From Rhodopseudomonas palustris (lineage in GTDB: Bacteria > Pseudomonadota > Alphaproteobacteria > Rhizobiales > Xanthobacteraceae), in NCBI RefSeq assembly GCF_003226555.1, contig NZ_QKQS01000025.1, positions 1 through 55,816 on the forward strand: a stretch of DNA of 55,816 bases, written 5' to 3'. Made by a program: the position numbers and the translations under genes. Positions 9,153 to 16,298 of this stretch are shown piece after piece. Position 1 is the stretch's first letter; each line of letters begins with the position of its first letter. Under the pieces are notes generated by a model. It saw only the letters and a program-made list of their open reading frames with translations. It did no database searches and was not told the origin of the DNA.

Positions 9153-10204
9153 AGATCATGGCGGGCGCCATAGCGGGCGCCGTTCTCGCTCCATGCTGCG
9201 CGGCGCCCCGGCGCCGAGGCCTGGCGCAGCGCTTCGATCAGATTGCCGGGGCCGAACGGCTCCGGCAGCACCACGCCGGCATCGGCTGCCGCCACATGAA
9301 GCGCATAGCCGCACACTGACGTCGCGATCACCGGCAGCCCGTTGACCACCGCCTCCAGGATCGCGGTGCCGGTGGTGTCCACGCGCGCCGGATGGATCAG
9401 AACATCCGCCGCTGCCATCAATTCAGGAATGTCGCTGCGCATGCCGAGCAGCACGACGCGGTCCGACACCTTGGCTTCGGCGGCGAGCCGGCGCATCAGT
9501 CGTCCCTGCTTGCTGTGTTCGGCGACGCCGGCCACCACCAGACGGGCTTCCGGAAACGCGGCGAGCGCTGCCACTGCGCGGTCGAGCCCCTTGGTCAAAG
9601 GATGCGCCGCCACTGCCAGCCACGCGACGGTATCGCCCGCAATGCTGAGCTCTCCGCGGATCCGCTCGCGGGTGTTGTCCGCGCGAAACTCCGGGTGACG
9701 CCGGCCTGGATCGATCGTCGGCGGCATCAACGTCAGCCGCTCCGGCTCGGTGCCCCAGGCCCCGCGAAAGCAGTCGAGCTGGTTCTGGCTCAGAAGCAGA
9801 CATTGCGTCGGCCGGCCGGGCGCAAAACTCGCCGCTTCGAGGCTGAGCTTGATCCGCCGCCGCGCGGTGAACCGATCCGACCACCGTGCCGGCCGCGCCT
9901 TGTCGCAGCCGTCGGCGCAATACAGCGCGTCGAGATCGGTCAGCTTGCCGAAGCCGGCGAGCCGGTCGAACGCCGGCTTGCGCTGCGCCACCACTTCGGC
10001 GAAGCGCAGGTCGCGGCCGTGATTGCTCCAGGCGCTGACCGGCAACAACTCGATGTTCAGGTCGGTCGGCAGCTCGCCCTGCCGCCGCGAGGCCAGGATG
10101 GTGACGTCATGGCCGCGCGCCATGAGCCGCCGCGCGATCCCCATGCAGTCCCGCTGCAGGCCGCCGCTCGGGAACAGCGACACGATCGCCAGCGCGATCC
10201 TCAT
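9086..10204 (-). CDS. Glycosyltransferase family 4 (WaaG-like)
   Basis: A 372-residue GT-B fold glycosyltransferase. The N-terminal half starts MRIALAIVSLFPSGGLQRDCMGIARRL, with the GG-Q/R element that shapes the acceptor site in WaaG-type LPS glucosyltransferases. The C-terminal half has VVAGVAEHSKQ, LLGMRSDIPELMAAADVLIHPAR and TGTAILEAVVNGLPVIAT, the EX7E donor-site motif of GT4 enzymes. It probably adds a hexose to lipopolysaccharide core or another envelope glycan; donor and acceptor cannot be read from sequence. It is convergent with opgC and overlaps its 3' end. Confidence 0.82.
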   Translation of the reverse strand: MRIALAIVSLFPSGGLQRDCMGIARRLMARGHDVTILASRRQGELPTDLNIELLPVSAWSNHGRDLRFAEVVAQRKPAFDRLAGFGKLTDLDALYCADGCDKARPARWSDRFTARRRIKLSLEAASFAPGRPTQCLLLSQNQLDCFRGAWGTEPERLTLMPPTIDPGRRHPEFRADNTRERIRGELSIAGDTVAWLAVAAHPLTKGLDRAVAALAAFPEARLVVAGVAEHSKQGRLMRRLAAEAKVSDRVVLLGMRSDIPELMAAADVLIHPARVDTTGTAILEAVVNGLPVIATSVCGYALHVAAADAGVVLPEPFGPGNLIEALRQASAPGRRAAWSENGARYGARHDLYSGLDRAADIIAVVTAGTVAP

Positions 10205-10350
10205 CCGAGGAGCTCGACGAGCAGGATTGCGGGGCGACCGCGCGCTGCCCTTCGCTGCATCGATTGCGCGAAGTCTGGCCTGCTACGCTGCACGTGCAAG
10301 TCGACCTGAACGAAATGGAATTGTCTTTTCAGCCTTGTGGAGCATCGCTG

Positions 10351-10695
10351 CTATGGTCTGAGATCGGCTTGGCGATCGAAATGATCGGACGCTTTGCAGC
10401 GTCTTGCGATTCGAGGTTGGGCCACACGAACGGACAGTTCCGTGAGCTTCTCGTAGAAAGCCCCTTGAACCGAGTTGAGCGCCTGTTGAGTTTCTTTGAG
10501 CGCCTCGAACTTGACCTCGGCCTTCAACGCCGCAGCATTGGCTTCGAGCGATCGCAGACGACTATCGACCGCCGCAATAGCGTCGGCGATCTCCTTCTGC
10601 CCTTGCTGCAGGGCCTTCACATTCTCGACGAGCTTCAGGTGATCGGCGACTTCCTGAGCCGTCTTGGCGATCTTCTCACGGCTCCAGGGCGCCAC
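10351..10695 (-). CDS. Coiled-coil hypothetical protein
   Basis: A 114-residue protein of no recognised family. Residues about 5-85 are a heptad-rich charged helix (EVADHLKLVENVKALQQGQKE, VDSRLRSLEANAAALKAEVKF), typical of a coiled coil; there is no signal peptide or membrane segment. The start is GTG at 10695, inside the last 20 bp of the upstream gene, which implies translational coupling. The two genes form a small unit directly downstream of tRNA-Pro. Function unknown; the partner gene is the best clue. Confidence 0.55.
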   Translation of the reverse strand: MAPWSREKIAKTAQEVADHLKLVENVKALQQGQKEIADAIAAVDSRLRSLEANAAALKAEVKFEALKETQQALNSVQGAFYEKLTELSVRVAQPRIARRCKASDHFDRQADLRP

Positions 10696-11149
10696 GATCG
10701 ATCACCGGCTTGAGCCGCTCCCTCAGGTAAGCGAGGTGCGAAAAAGGAGAATCCAGCAGATCAGCCCCGAGTATCTTCAGCGCTTCGATCTTGACCTCCT
10801 GCCAATCGGCATTCGATCCGTCCATGTCTTCCAGGTCGGTTGCCTCGAACACCGGAGACGGCCGTGCGCTCGACGGAGCGACGGCAAACGCTTCTCCCGC
10901 GTTTACGCCCGCTGCGCCCGAGGCATGTTCCGAGGCCAATGCATGTCCCAGTTGGCCGACCAATGCGTTCCGAATCTGGACATCGATGGCCACAGCCGAA
11001 CCAACGGACGGCGTCAAACTATCGCTCTCGAGAACCAGACTGGTGAATCCAAAACGGTCGCGGATGTCCCGAGCAAGAGATCGCGCCTGCTCGATCGTCA
11101 GTCGGGCAACGTCGATTTCACTCAGGTCATTCGAACCAGACGTCTCCAT
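10676..11149 (-). CDS. Hypothetical protein behind tRNA-Pro
   Basis: A 157-residue protein from the ATG at 11149, which has AAGGAT at proper spacing; an upstream in-frame ATG at 11206 lacks a ribosome site. No recognised domain. The N-terminal part (SEIDVARLTIEQARSLARDIRDRFGF) is helical, the middle is Ala/Gly-rich and the C-terminus ends in EVKIEALKILGADLLDSPFSHLAYLRERLKPV. It is cytosolic by appearance. It overlaps the coiled-coil gene by 20 bp and is the first gene downstream of the tRNA-Pro 3' end, a common place for integrated cargo; no integrase or second attachment site was seen. Confidence 0.5.
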   Translation of the reverse strand: METSGSNDLSEIDVARLTIEQARSLARDIRDRFGFTSLVLESDSLTPSVGSAVAIDVQIRNALVGQLGHALASEHASGAAGVNAGEAFAVAPSSARPSPVFEATDLEDMDGSNADWQEVKIEALKILGADLLDSPFSHLAYLRERLKPVIDRGALEP

Positions 11150-11273
11150 CAGAAATCCTTGATGAACGCCCAACTTGACGGATGAGCCCACAATTTCGGC
11201 CGCCATAGGGCCAATCGGCCGCCATGCCGACACGACTATTATATCACGCCCAAAGGCCGTTGTGGCCTGAAAT

Positions 11274-11350
11274 TGGTCGGGGCAGCTGGATTCGAACCAA
11301 CGACCTGCAGTACCCAAAACTGCCGCGCTACCAGGCTGCGCTATACCCCG
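11274..11350 (-). tRNA. tRNA-Pro (UGG anticodon)
   Basis: A complete cloverleaf on the minus strand: 7-bp acceptor stem CGGGGTA/TGCCCCG, D-arm with GCGCAGCCTGGTAGCGC, anticodon stem GCAGT/ACTGC around loop TTTGGGT (anticodon TGG), and T-arm GGTTCGAATCC. The 3' CCA is encoded (11274-11276). Confidence 0.95.
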
Positions 11351-11431
11351 GTCCATGCCCCACGATCCAAAATCTGGATGCGGGGCCGACGGCCGTCGAT
11401 ACACGGTTCACGGCAGGCCAGCAAGCCGGGC

Positions 11432-11917
11432 TCAGTGCGACTTGAACAGCGGATGCGCCACCCGGTCGCCGGCCGCGATGCCGAGCTTCTTGGCGGTGCC
11501 GCCGCTGACCTCGAGCACGCCTGCGACCGGCCCGCCGGAGGCGATGATCCGGGTCGACAGCGGCTCGGTGTTCTCGGCGATCCGCAGGATGGTGCCGTCG
11601 CCGCGGATGAAGATCATGTCGAGCGGGATGTAGGTGTTCTTCATCCACATCGAGACCTGCTGCTCGGGGCGGAAGTCGAACAGCATGCCCTGCCCGTCGG
11701 GCAGGCTCTTGCGGTACATCAGACCGACTTCGCGCTCTTTGTCGGTCGTCGCGATCTCGACGGTAAACACATGCACGCCGGTCTTGCCGACGATTTCCAG
11801 CGACTGCATCTGCGCCGCGACTGCCCCATGGGCGACGAGGCCGCATAGCATGAGCGCCATCGCGAACGCACCCAGCCACCGGAGCCGGCGGAACCTGAAT
11901 ATTTCAAAAGCCTGCAT
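11432..11917 (-). CDS. Exported DUF192 family protein
   Basis: A 161-residue exported protein. A signal-peptide-like N-terminus (LRWLGAFAMALMLCGLVAHGAVAA) is followed by a full DUF192 domain: VEIATTDKEREVGLMYRKSL, GMLFDFRPEQQVSMWMKNTYIPLDMIFI and ASGGPVAGVLEVSGGTAKKLGI. DUF192 proteins are small periplasmic or secreted beta proteins of undefined biochemical role. The start could instead be GTG 11947, ten residues earlier; ATG 11917 is chosen because the signal sequence follows it directly. It lies downstream of the two-domain cold-shock gene with about 180 bp between them, a pairing I recall as common in this family of bacteria. Confidence 0.82.
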   Translation of the reverse strand: MQAFEIFRFRRLRWLGAFAMALMLCGLVAHGAVAAQMQSLEIVGKTGVHVFTVEIATTDKEREVGLMYRKSLPDGQGMLFDFRPEQQVSMWMKNTYIPLDMIFIRGDGTILRIAENTEPLSTRIIASGGPVAGVLEVSGGTAKKLGIAAGDRVAHPLFKSH

Positions 11918-12099
11918 CGAGTTGAACCTGTTGTCTGCGCGTGCCACGGTCGCGCATTGCGGCCCGGATCATGCCGAATGCGCTCCGCGCCGCAAACAGC
12001 ATGCGCGGCGGGCTCAGCCGATTCACAAATTGGCGATCAAGGATGGCACGATCAAGAAAGGCGCGCTTGATGCGCGCCGATACGTCCGCCCCTGCCCGG

Positions 12100-12807
12100 T
12101 CAGTGCGAAGACAGGCCGGGTGTGCCGTTCTCGGGTTGGATTTCGGCCGCCATCATCCCCTTCGAGCCCGGCCCGAACCGCACCAGCACATATTGCCCCG
12201 GTCGCAGCTCGGTCATGCCGTAGCGGCGCAGCGTTTCCATATGCACGAAGATATCCGGCGTGCCCTCGCCGCAGGTCAGGAAGCCGAAGCCGCGCAGCCG
12301 GTTGAACCACTTCACCTGGGCGCGCTCGAGCCCGCTGGTCGGCGTCACGCTGACATGCGTGCGGGCCGGCAGCATCTGCGCCGGATGAATCGCGGTGGAC
12401 TCGTCCATCGAGACGATGCGGAACGCCTGGTAACCCTTGGAGCGCTGCACGCATTCGACAACGATGCGTGCGCCTTCATAGGCGGTCTGATAGCCGTCGC
12501 GACGCAACACCGTGACGTGCAGCAGCACGTCCGGCCAACCATTGTCCGGAACGACGAAGCCATAGCCCTTCGAGGCATCGAACCACTTGATGACGCCGCT
12601 GATTTCGACCAGGTTCGCGGCCTCGCCGAGGCTGGTGAAAGCATCGCGCGGATTCACGTCACCGTGAGTCGTAAGCTCGCGATGCGCACCGGCTCCGAAG
12701 TCCCGCGGCGAGAAATCACCGGCCGGAAACTCCGCTGCTCTCGGCTTCGCAGCGCTGGCTACGGGCAAAACGCCCGGCCTCTTGGACTCAAATCCGTCCG
12801 ACCCCAT
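12100..12807 (-). CDS. Two-domain cold-shock protein
   Basis: A 235-residue protein with two cold-shock domains. The first, about residues 67-135, contains VIKWFDASKGYGFVVPDNGWPDVLLHV (RNP1-like KGYGFV). The second, about 160-225, contains QVKWFNRLRGFGFLTCGEGTPDIFVHM (RNP1-like RGFGFL). The first 65 residues are a low-complexity charged leader. Single-domain CspA proteins have about 70 residues; fused double-domain forms are characteristic of Rhizobiales. It probably binds single-stranded RNA or DNA as a chaperone or antiterminator. About 200 bp of non-coding sequence precede the gene, room for the long leader seen in cold-shock genes, but no specific element was identified. Confidence 0.88.
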   Translation of the reverse strand: MGSDGFESKRPGVLPVASAAKPRAAEFPAGDFSPRDFGAGAHRELTTHGDVNPRDAFTSLGEAANLVEISGVIKWFDASKGYGFVVPDNGWPDVLLHVTVLRRDGYQTAYEGARIVVECVQRSKGYQAFRIVSMDESTAIHPAQMLPARTHVSVTPTSGLERAQVKWFNRLRGFGFLTCGEGTPDIFVHMETLRRYGMTELRPGQYVLVRFGPGSKGMMAAEIQPENGTPGLSSH

Positions 12808-13008
12808 GACCCCGGACCCCGCACGTCATCAACGAATTCGCCGCTTCCGCGACGAGGATGATTCGCCGGACATTCCTCAAACTACTCAGGATTGCGCCGC
12901 CGCGAATCTGTTGATTCGAAGATAACATCGTGGTCCAAACGGCAAAGACAAAAAAATCGTTACACGACAACTATAAACAGCCTTGAAAGCCTGCGAATCT
13001 TACGAGGT

Positions 13009-13770
13009 TTAGTTGCCAACGAACGGTCCGAGCGTGTCGCCGATGTCGTGATGGATCACCAGATCGGCGATTTCATCTTGTTCTGTCGGTTCATTGTTGA
13101 TGATCACGAGCTTGGCGCCGCACTCTTTGGCGAGCATTGGAAAACCTGCGGCAGGCCACACCACGAGCGACGAACCGATCGCGATGAACAGATCACAATG
13201 CTGCGCCAGCTCGGTCGCGCGACGCATCGCGTCCTGCGGCATCGCCTGACCGAACGACACCGTCGCGGTCTTCACCGGCTCATCGCAGGCCGTGCAGTGC
13301 GGCGCATGGCCGGTGCGTTGAAACCACTGATGCACCCAATCGAGCTCGTGACGTTTGCCGCAGCTGATACAACGCGCATAGGTGGTGTTGCCGTGCAGTT
13401 CGACCACGTCGTGTTCGGCAAAGCCGGACGCCTGATGCAGATTGTCGATGTTCTGCGTGATGATCGCCGGCACCTTGCCGGCCTTGTACAACGACGCCAG
13501 AGCGCGATGGCCGCGCCCGGGCCGCGCTTTTGAAAAGGTCTGCTCCATTGCAAAGCGCCGACGCCAAGCCTCGTCGCGTGCGTCCTGACGCGCCACGAAT
13601 TCGTCGAACGGGATCGGCTGGTTGCGGCTCCACAGGCCGCCCGGGGAACGGAAATCGGGGATGCCGGATTCGGTCGAGATGCCGGCGCCTGTGAACGGCA
13701 CAATCGACGAAGCGTTTGCGATCATGTCGCCGAGCTGCTCGACCCCGCTGGAAAGGCTGGGTGCGATCAT
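13009..13770 (-). CDS. cobB: Sir2-family NAD-dependent protein deacylase
   Basis: A 253-residue sirtuin that removes acyl groups from lysines using NAD+. The NAD loop reads FTGAGISTESGIPDFRSPGGLW, the catalytic stretch ITQNIDNLHQASG leads to the catalytic histidine in ELHGN, and a four-cysteine zinc module is present (CISCGKRH and CTACDEP). FGQAMP, IGSSLVVWPAA and NNEPTEQD complete the Rossmann half. The length is typical of bacterial class III/CobB-like enzymes. It is transcribed alone, divergent from the small-RNA region at 13.9 kb. Substrate range is not predictable; acetyl-CoA synthetase is the classic target in relatives. Confidence 0.92.
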   Translation of the reverse strand: MIAPSLSSGVEQLGDMIANASSIVPFTGAGISTESGIPDFRSPGGLWSRNQPIPFDEFVARQDARDEAWRRRFAMEQTFSKARPGRGHRALASLYKAGKVPAIITQNIDNLHQASGFAEHDVVELHGNTTYARCISCGKRHELDWVHQWFQRTGHAPHCTACDEPVKTATVSFGQAMPQDAMRRATELAQHCDLFIAIGSSLVVWPAAGFPMLAKECGAKLVIINNEPTEQDEIADLVIHHDIGDTLGPFVGN

Positions 13771-13917
13771 GGTTGGATCATTTCAAAATACCTCGTCGCG
13801 CAAGCCTTCGCGCGCCGCAAGCCGGAACCGAGCGACGAGGTGGCGCCGATATCGACGCACCTGCCGCGGAGAAGTTGCCGGTTCCCCTGCTCAGATTCGA
13901 AGCCACATTTTTTTGAA

Positions 13918-13946
13918 TTGCAAGAGGGGTGCCCGGGTCGGATAGT
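13918..13946 (+). promoter_or_regulatory. Promoter candidate for the small RNA
   Basis: TTGCAA (13918-13923), 17 bp, GATAGT (13941-13946), placing a start near 13952-13954, just before the first hairpin of the RNA. Each hexamer matches four of six sigma70-type positions. Confidence 0.5.
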
Positions 13947-13951
13947 TCAAT

Positions 13952-14014
13952 CCGTCTCAACGGATGACCTCCTCTGAAAGAGCCCCGCGCGACCTCCAAG
14001 GCGGGGCTCTTTTT
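13952..14014 (+). ncRNA. Candidate small RNA with two CCUCC motifs
   Basis: About 63 nt. A 5' hairpin ATCCGT/ACGGAT precedes a single-stranded segment GACCTCCTCTGAA. A Rho-independent terminator follows (10-bp stem AGAGCCCCGC/GCGGGGCTCT, then a T run), and its loop contains GACCTCC. No open reading frame fits. Unpaired CCUCC can pair with Shine-Dalgarno sequences, as in several alphaproteobacterial trans-acting small RNAs. The assignment rests on structure alone; the RNA family was not identified. Confidence 0.6.
13979..14014 (+). terminator. Rho-independent terminator of the small RNA
   Basis: Perfect 10-bp stem AGAGCCCCGC (13979-13988) with GCGGGGCTCT (14001-14010), 12-nt loop, then five T residues. 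No protein gene ends just upstream on this strand. Confidence 0.85.
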
Positions 14015-14098
14015 CGTCGGTTGTCCGACGGCGATGGGATACGACGACGCCGTGCTCGGTGCCGTCGCGCCTGTTCGCCTCACCTCCTTCGAGCGAGC

Positions 14099-14130
14099 AT
14101 AAGGTCTGGAGCCCCGGCTCCAGGCCTTAT
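14099..14130. terminator. Strong hairpin upstream of gloA
   Basis: A 15-bp stem with one G-U pair, ATAAGGTCTGGAGCC against GGCTCCAGGCCTTAT, with a two-base loop. On the plus strand TTGTTGTG follows, a weak U tract. It could end a second short transcript (an unpaired CACCTCCTTC lies just upstream) or insulate gloA. The remainder of 13771-14257 holds no credible protein gene. Confidence 0.5.
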
Positions 14131-14257
14131 TGTTGTGTGGTGTGCCAATCGGCAGAAACGCGCTCATCGACGCCTCGCCGAATGCCCCCCTGCTTTCCAT
14201 CGCGGTCATTCCAGCCCAAGATCAACCATCAGCCTTTCCGAAGGAGACCCCCACCCC

Positions 14258-14707
14258 ATGCGTTACCTGCACACCATGTTGCGCGTCCGCAATCTCGACA
14301 CCGCTCTGCAGTTCTTCAGCGGCGCGCTGGGCCTCAAGGAGGTCCGCCGCATCGACAACGACAAAGGCAAGTTCACGCTGCTGTTCCTGTGCGCGCCGGA
14401 AGACGAGGACCTGGTGAAGCAATCGAAGGGACGCCCTGCCCCGACGATCGAGTTGACCTACAATTGGGACGAGGAAGCCTACGGCGAGGATCGCTTCTTC
14501 GGCCATCTCGCCTTCGAAGTCGACGACATCTATGCGACCTGCGAGCGCCTGATGAACCTCGGCATCACCATCAACCGCCCGCCCCGCGACGGCCAGATGG
14601 CGTTCGTGCGCTCGCCGGATCTACATTCGGTCGAACTGCTGCAGAAAGGCGACGCCCTGCCGCCGCAAGAGCCATGGGCCTCGATGCCGAACACCGGTCA
14701 TTGGTGA
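14258..14707 (+). CDS. gloA: Lactoylglutathione lyase (glyoxalase I)
   Basis: A 149-residue glyoxalase I that isomerises the hemithioacetal of methylglyoxal and glutathione to S-lactoylglutathione in the cytosol. It starts [19 protein letters not shown], with the first metal-ligand histidine at position 5. Then come [14 protein letters not shown] (Glu ligand), [10 protein letters not shown] (His ligand) and [11 protein letters not shown] (Glu ligand), two beta-alpha-beta-beta-beta repeats. ATG 14258 follows AAGGAGA at good spacing. The C-terminal extension after the last ligand (residues about 128-149, ending NTGHW) is longer than in E. coli GloA. Single gene, preceded by the hairpin at 14.1 kb. 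Confidence 0.93.
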   Translation: MRYLHTMLRVRNLDTALQFFSGALGLKEVRRIDNDKGKFTLLFLCAPEDEDLVKQSKGRPAPTIELTYNWDEEAYGEDRFFGHLAFEVDDIYATCERLMNLGITINRPPRDGQMAFVRSPDLHSVELLQKGDALPPQEPWASMPNTGHW

Positions 14708-14772
14708 GGCGCGAGCGCGCCAGCTGCTGAAGCGCTGCTCCAAGCGCGATGTCCGCAGCCGCCTGATGGCAC

Positions 14773-14797
14773 GGAACGACGCGCGTAACCTTGCGTT
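14773..14797 (+). promoter_or_regulatory. EcfG-type general stress promoter
   Basis: GGAAC (14773-14777), exactly 16 bp, then CGTT (14794-14797). This equals the consensus for the alphaproteobacterial general-stress sigma factor EcfG/SigT. It lies about 27 bp before the ATG of the 26-residue membrane protein. Confidence 0.7.
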
Positions 14798-14823
14798 GGT
14801 CGAGTAACCAACGGAGGACATCA

Positions 14824-14904
14824 ATGGCGCGAGGATTGTTGCTTTGGCTGATCGGGGTTCCGATTCCGATCATCATTCTGCTCTGGCTGTTTTTCGGCCA
14901 CTGA
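14824..14904 (+). CDS. 26-residue single-span membrane microprotein
   Basis: A tiny gene with a good ribosome site (CGGAGGACATCA before ATG). The product is one hydrophobic helix, roughly residues 4-23, with an Arg at position 3 and a FFGH tail, so it would sit as a single inner-membrane span. I recall near-identical short proteins in Bradyrhizobium and Rhodopseudomonas genomes, but this was not checked. The EcfG-type promoter just upstream suggests induction in the general stress response. Partner and function are unknown. Confidence 0.65.
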   Translation: MARGLLLWLIGVPIPIIILLWLFFGH

Positions 14905-14981
14905 GTGTGACGACTGTTTTTCTGCCATGACGGGCTCCGCGTCCCCGCGGAGTCCGTTTGCGTTGTCTGACGCCGGCTCGC

Positions 14982-15239
14982 TCAGTTGACGAATTTGACG
15001 CCGAGCGTGGAGCCGCTTCGCCACACCACTTCGCATGGACGCCCCTGGCGTGCGTCTCGCGAAAATCCCAACCGCAGCCGGGCTCCCAGCGACTCAGTCT
15101 CCGCCAGAACCAGCTTGGCGCCCGAACTCGATAGATCGAGCACCTCGCACGGACGCGCGGCAAATCCGCCGTCGAGCGTGATCCAGCCAGACTGGCGCAC
15201 CGATTTGCGGGACTCGCGTTTGGTTTTGTCCTTGGCCAT
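14982..15239 (-). CDS. PilZ-domain protein
   Basis: An 85-residue single-domain protein. KRESRKSVRQSGWITLDGGFAARPCEVLDLSSSGAKLVLAE contains the basic N-terminal segment (RKSVRQ) and the D-x-S-x-x-G motif (DLSSSGAKL) that together bind cyclic di-GMP in PilZ proteins. The barrel ends CEVVWRSGSTLGVKFVN. The first switch motif is RxxxR-like rather than perfect, so c-di-GMP binding is likely but not certain. Start ATG 15239 is preceded by GAGGAG. Stand-alone PilZ proteins act as c-di-GMP-dependent adaptors in motility or envelope control. Confidence 0.8.
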   Translation of the reverse strand: MAKDKTKRESRKSVRQSGWITLDGGFAARPCEVLDLSSSGAKLVLAETESLGARLRLGFSRDARQGRPCEVVWRSGSTLGVKFVN

Positions 15240-15574
15240 GGGTGACTCCTCAACGTGCTCGACGGCTTCCCAGCGGACGAAATCCGCAAGACAAAGCGCC
15301 CCCGAGCGCGAGCCCGATCGACAGCCCCGCTCGTTCAGCACCACTCCCCTCTAGGTCCGCGGCTGTTGAAAAATCGTTGCAAGATTTAGCGAAAAGTCGG
15401 GGTATCGACGGATCGCGGCGCGAAGCGCTTGCCCCTCGGAAAAAACGCCTCTATACGTTCGCCGCTGCTTCGCGGCGGGCCGGCTTCCGAGCCTGCTGCG
15501 GCAGCCGTTTCGGGTCAAAACCGTGCGTTTCCTCCTGCTTGCCGATCTCCGTATCGCGCGAGTCCGGCGGTTTC
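15240..15574. other. Non-coding stretch upstream of tRNA-Glu
   Basis: About 335 bp between the PilZ gene and tRNA-Glu. It must contain the promoters of both, but no promoter, repeat or protein gene could be assigned with confidence. Confidence 0.5.
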
Positions 15575-15649
15575 GCTCCCTTCGTCTATCGGTTAGGACG
15601 CCACCCTTTCACGGTGGAGAGAGCGGTTCGATTCCGCTAGGGAGCGCCA
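15575..15649 (+). tRNA. tRNA-Glu (UUC anticodon)
   Basis: Complete cloverleaf: acceptor GCTCCCT/AGGGAGC, D-arm CGTCTATCGGTTAGGACG, anticodon stem CCACC/GGTGG around CTTTCAC (anticodon TTC), and T-arm GCGGTTCGATTCCGC. CCA is encoded at 15647-15649. Confidence 0.95.
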
Positions 15650-15864
15650 TCCTTGTTCTTCAGTGCAGCAATGATCCTGGCCAGCCGCTCGCCGGTCAGC
15701 AATATCCAATCTCTATCAGGCACCGGACTGACTTCGTAGCAATCGGTCTGGCCGCAGCTCGGGCATTCGTAGATTCGCAGTTCGATCGACTGAACGGGCG
15801 AAACCCGAGCCAATCCTGTGCGCGCTCCGCATCGCGTGCATCGCGGCCGCTTCTCTGTAAACAT
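15637..15864 (-). CDS. Small zinc-ribbon protein
   Basis: A 75-residue protein from ATG 15864, which follows a strong AGGAGG site. Two CxxC knuckles (CTRCG and CPSCG) form a zinc ribbon in residues about 9-40, followed by a Tyr/Val/Pro segment and a C-terminal helix (LLTGERLARIIAALKN). Small proteins of this kind are common in Bradyrhizobium and Rhodopseudomonas, and none has an assigned function. The last 13 bp overlap the 3' end of the tRNA-Glu gene on the opposite strand. Confidence 0.65.
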   Translation of the reverse strand: MFTEKRPRCTRCGARTGLARVSPVQSIELRIYECPSCGQTDCYEVSPVPDRDWILLTGERLARIIAALKNKDGAP

Positions 15865-16298
15865 AACGCCTCCTAACGGAGACAGATTGATCGAAGCGCG
15901 GGAGACCCACCCTAAATTCAATCAAAAATTGTACATGGCTGAATATACACCCCAACTCCTCACTTAAGAAATCGAATATCTCAATAGCGGCCATGTCCGG
16001 CGCCCAACATGGTTGCAGAGTTGTTGGTGCGCGAAAGGCTCAGGCGCAAACGATTTGCACCAGCGTGAACAGCGTACGCCGGTCGATGCCTGCTTCCGAT
16101 GTCCGCACGGCTGGAATTGTCTTTCATCTCCCACGAAAGCCGTCGCAAACAGGCTCTATAATTTACCGGTGCCCACGCTGTTTTCGATCTCGGCCGATCT
16201 CGCGCAGACGAAGAGCTGCAATTCGTCTGAACCTTTTAACGCGGCCGCGCGTTACGCGGGGTAAGTTCCTGCACGGGAACCACTGAAGGAGAACTCCC
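15865..16298. other. Non-coding stretch upstream of hdeD-like gene
   Basis: About 430 bp, AT-richer than its surroundings. TATAAT at 16157-16162 could be a minus-10 element for the downstream gene, though no good minus-35 partner was seen. A short inverted repeat (GTTCC/GGAAC, 16265-16280) lies before the ribosome site. Plus-strand open frames here lack ribosome sites and look like chance. Confidence 0.4.

Noticed and set aside
11274-11350. tRNA-Pro as an attachment site with a duplicated 3' end
   Set aside because: The tRNA 3' sequence was not found repeated in the neighbouring kilobase and no integrase is present, so an attachment site cannot be claimed.
16265-16280. GGAAC before the hdeD-like gene as an EcfG promoter
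   Set aside because: No CGTT follows at 16-17 bp, and the motif is too close to the start codon; it is part of a small inverted repeat instead.
15993-16286. 97-codon plus-strand open frame with a CPRC motif
   Set aside because: No ribosome site, Arg-rich random composition, and it is disjoint from any known family.
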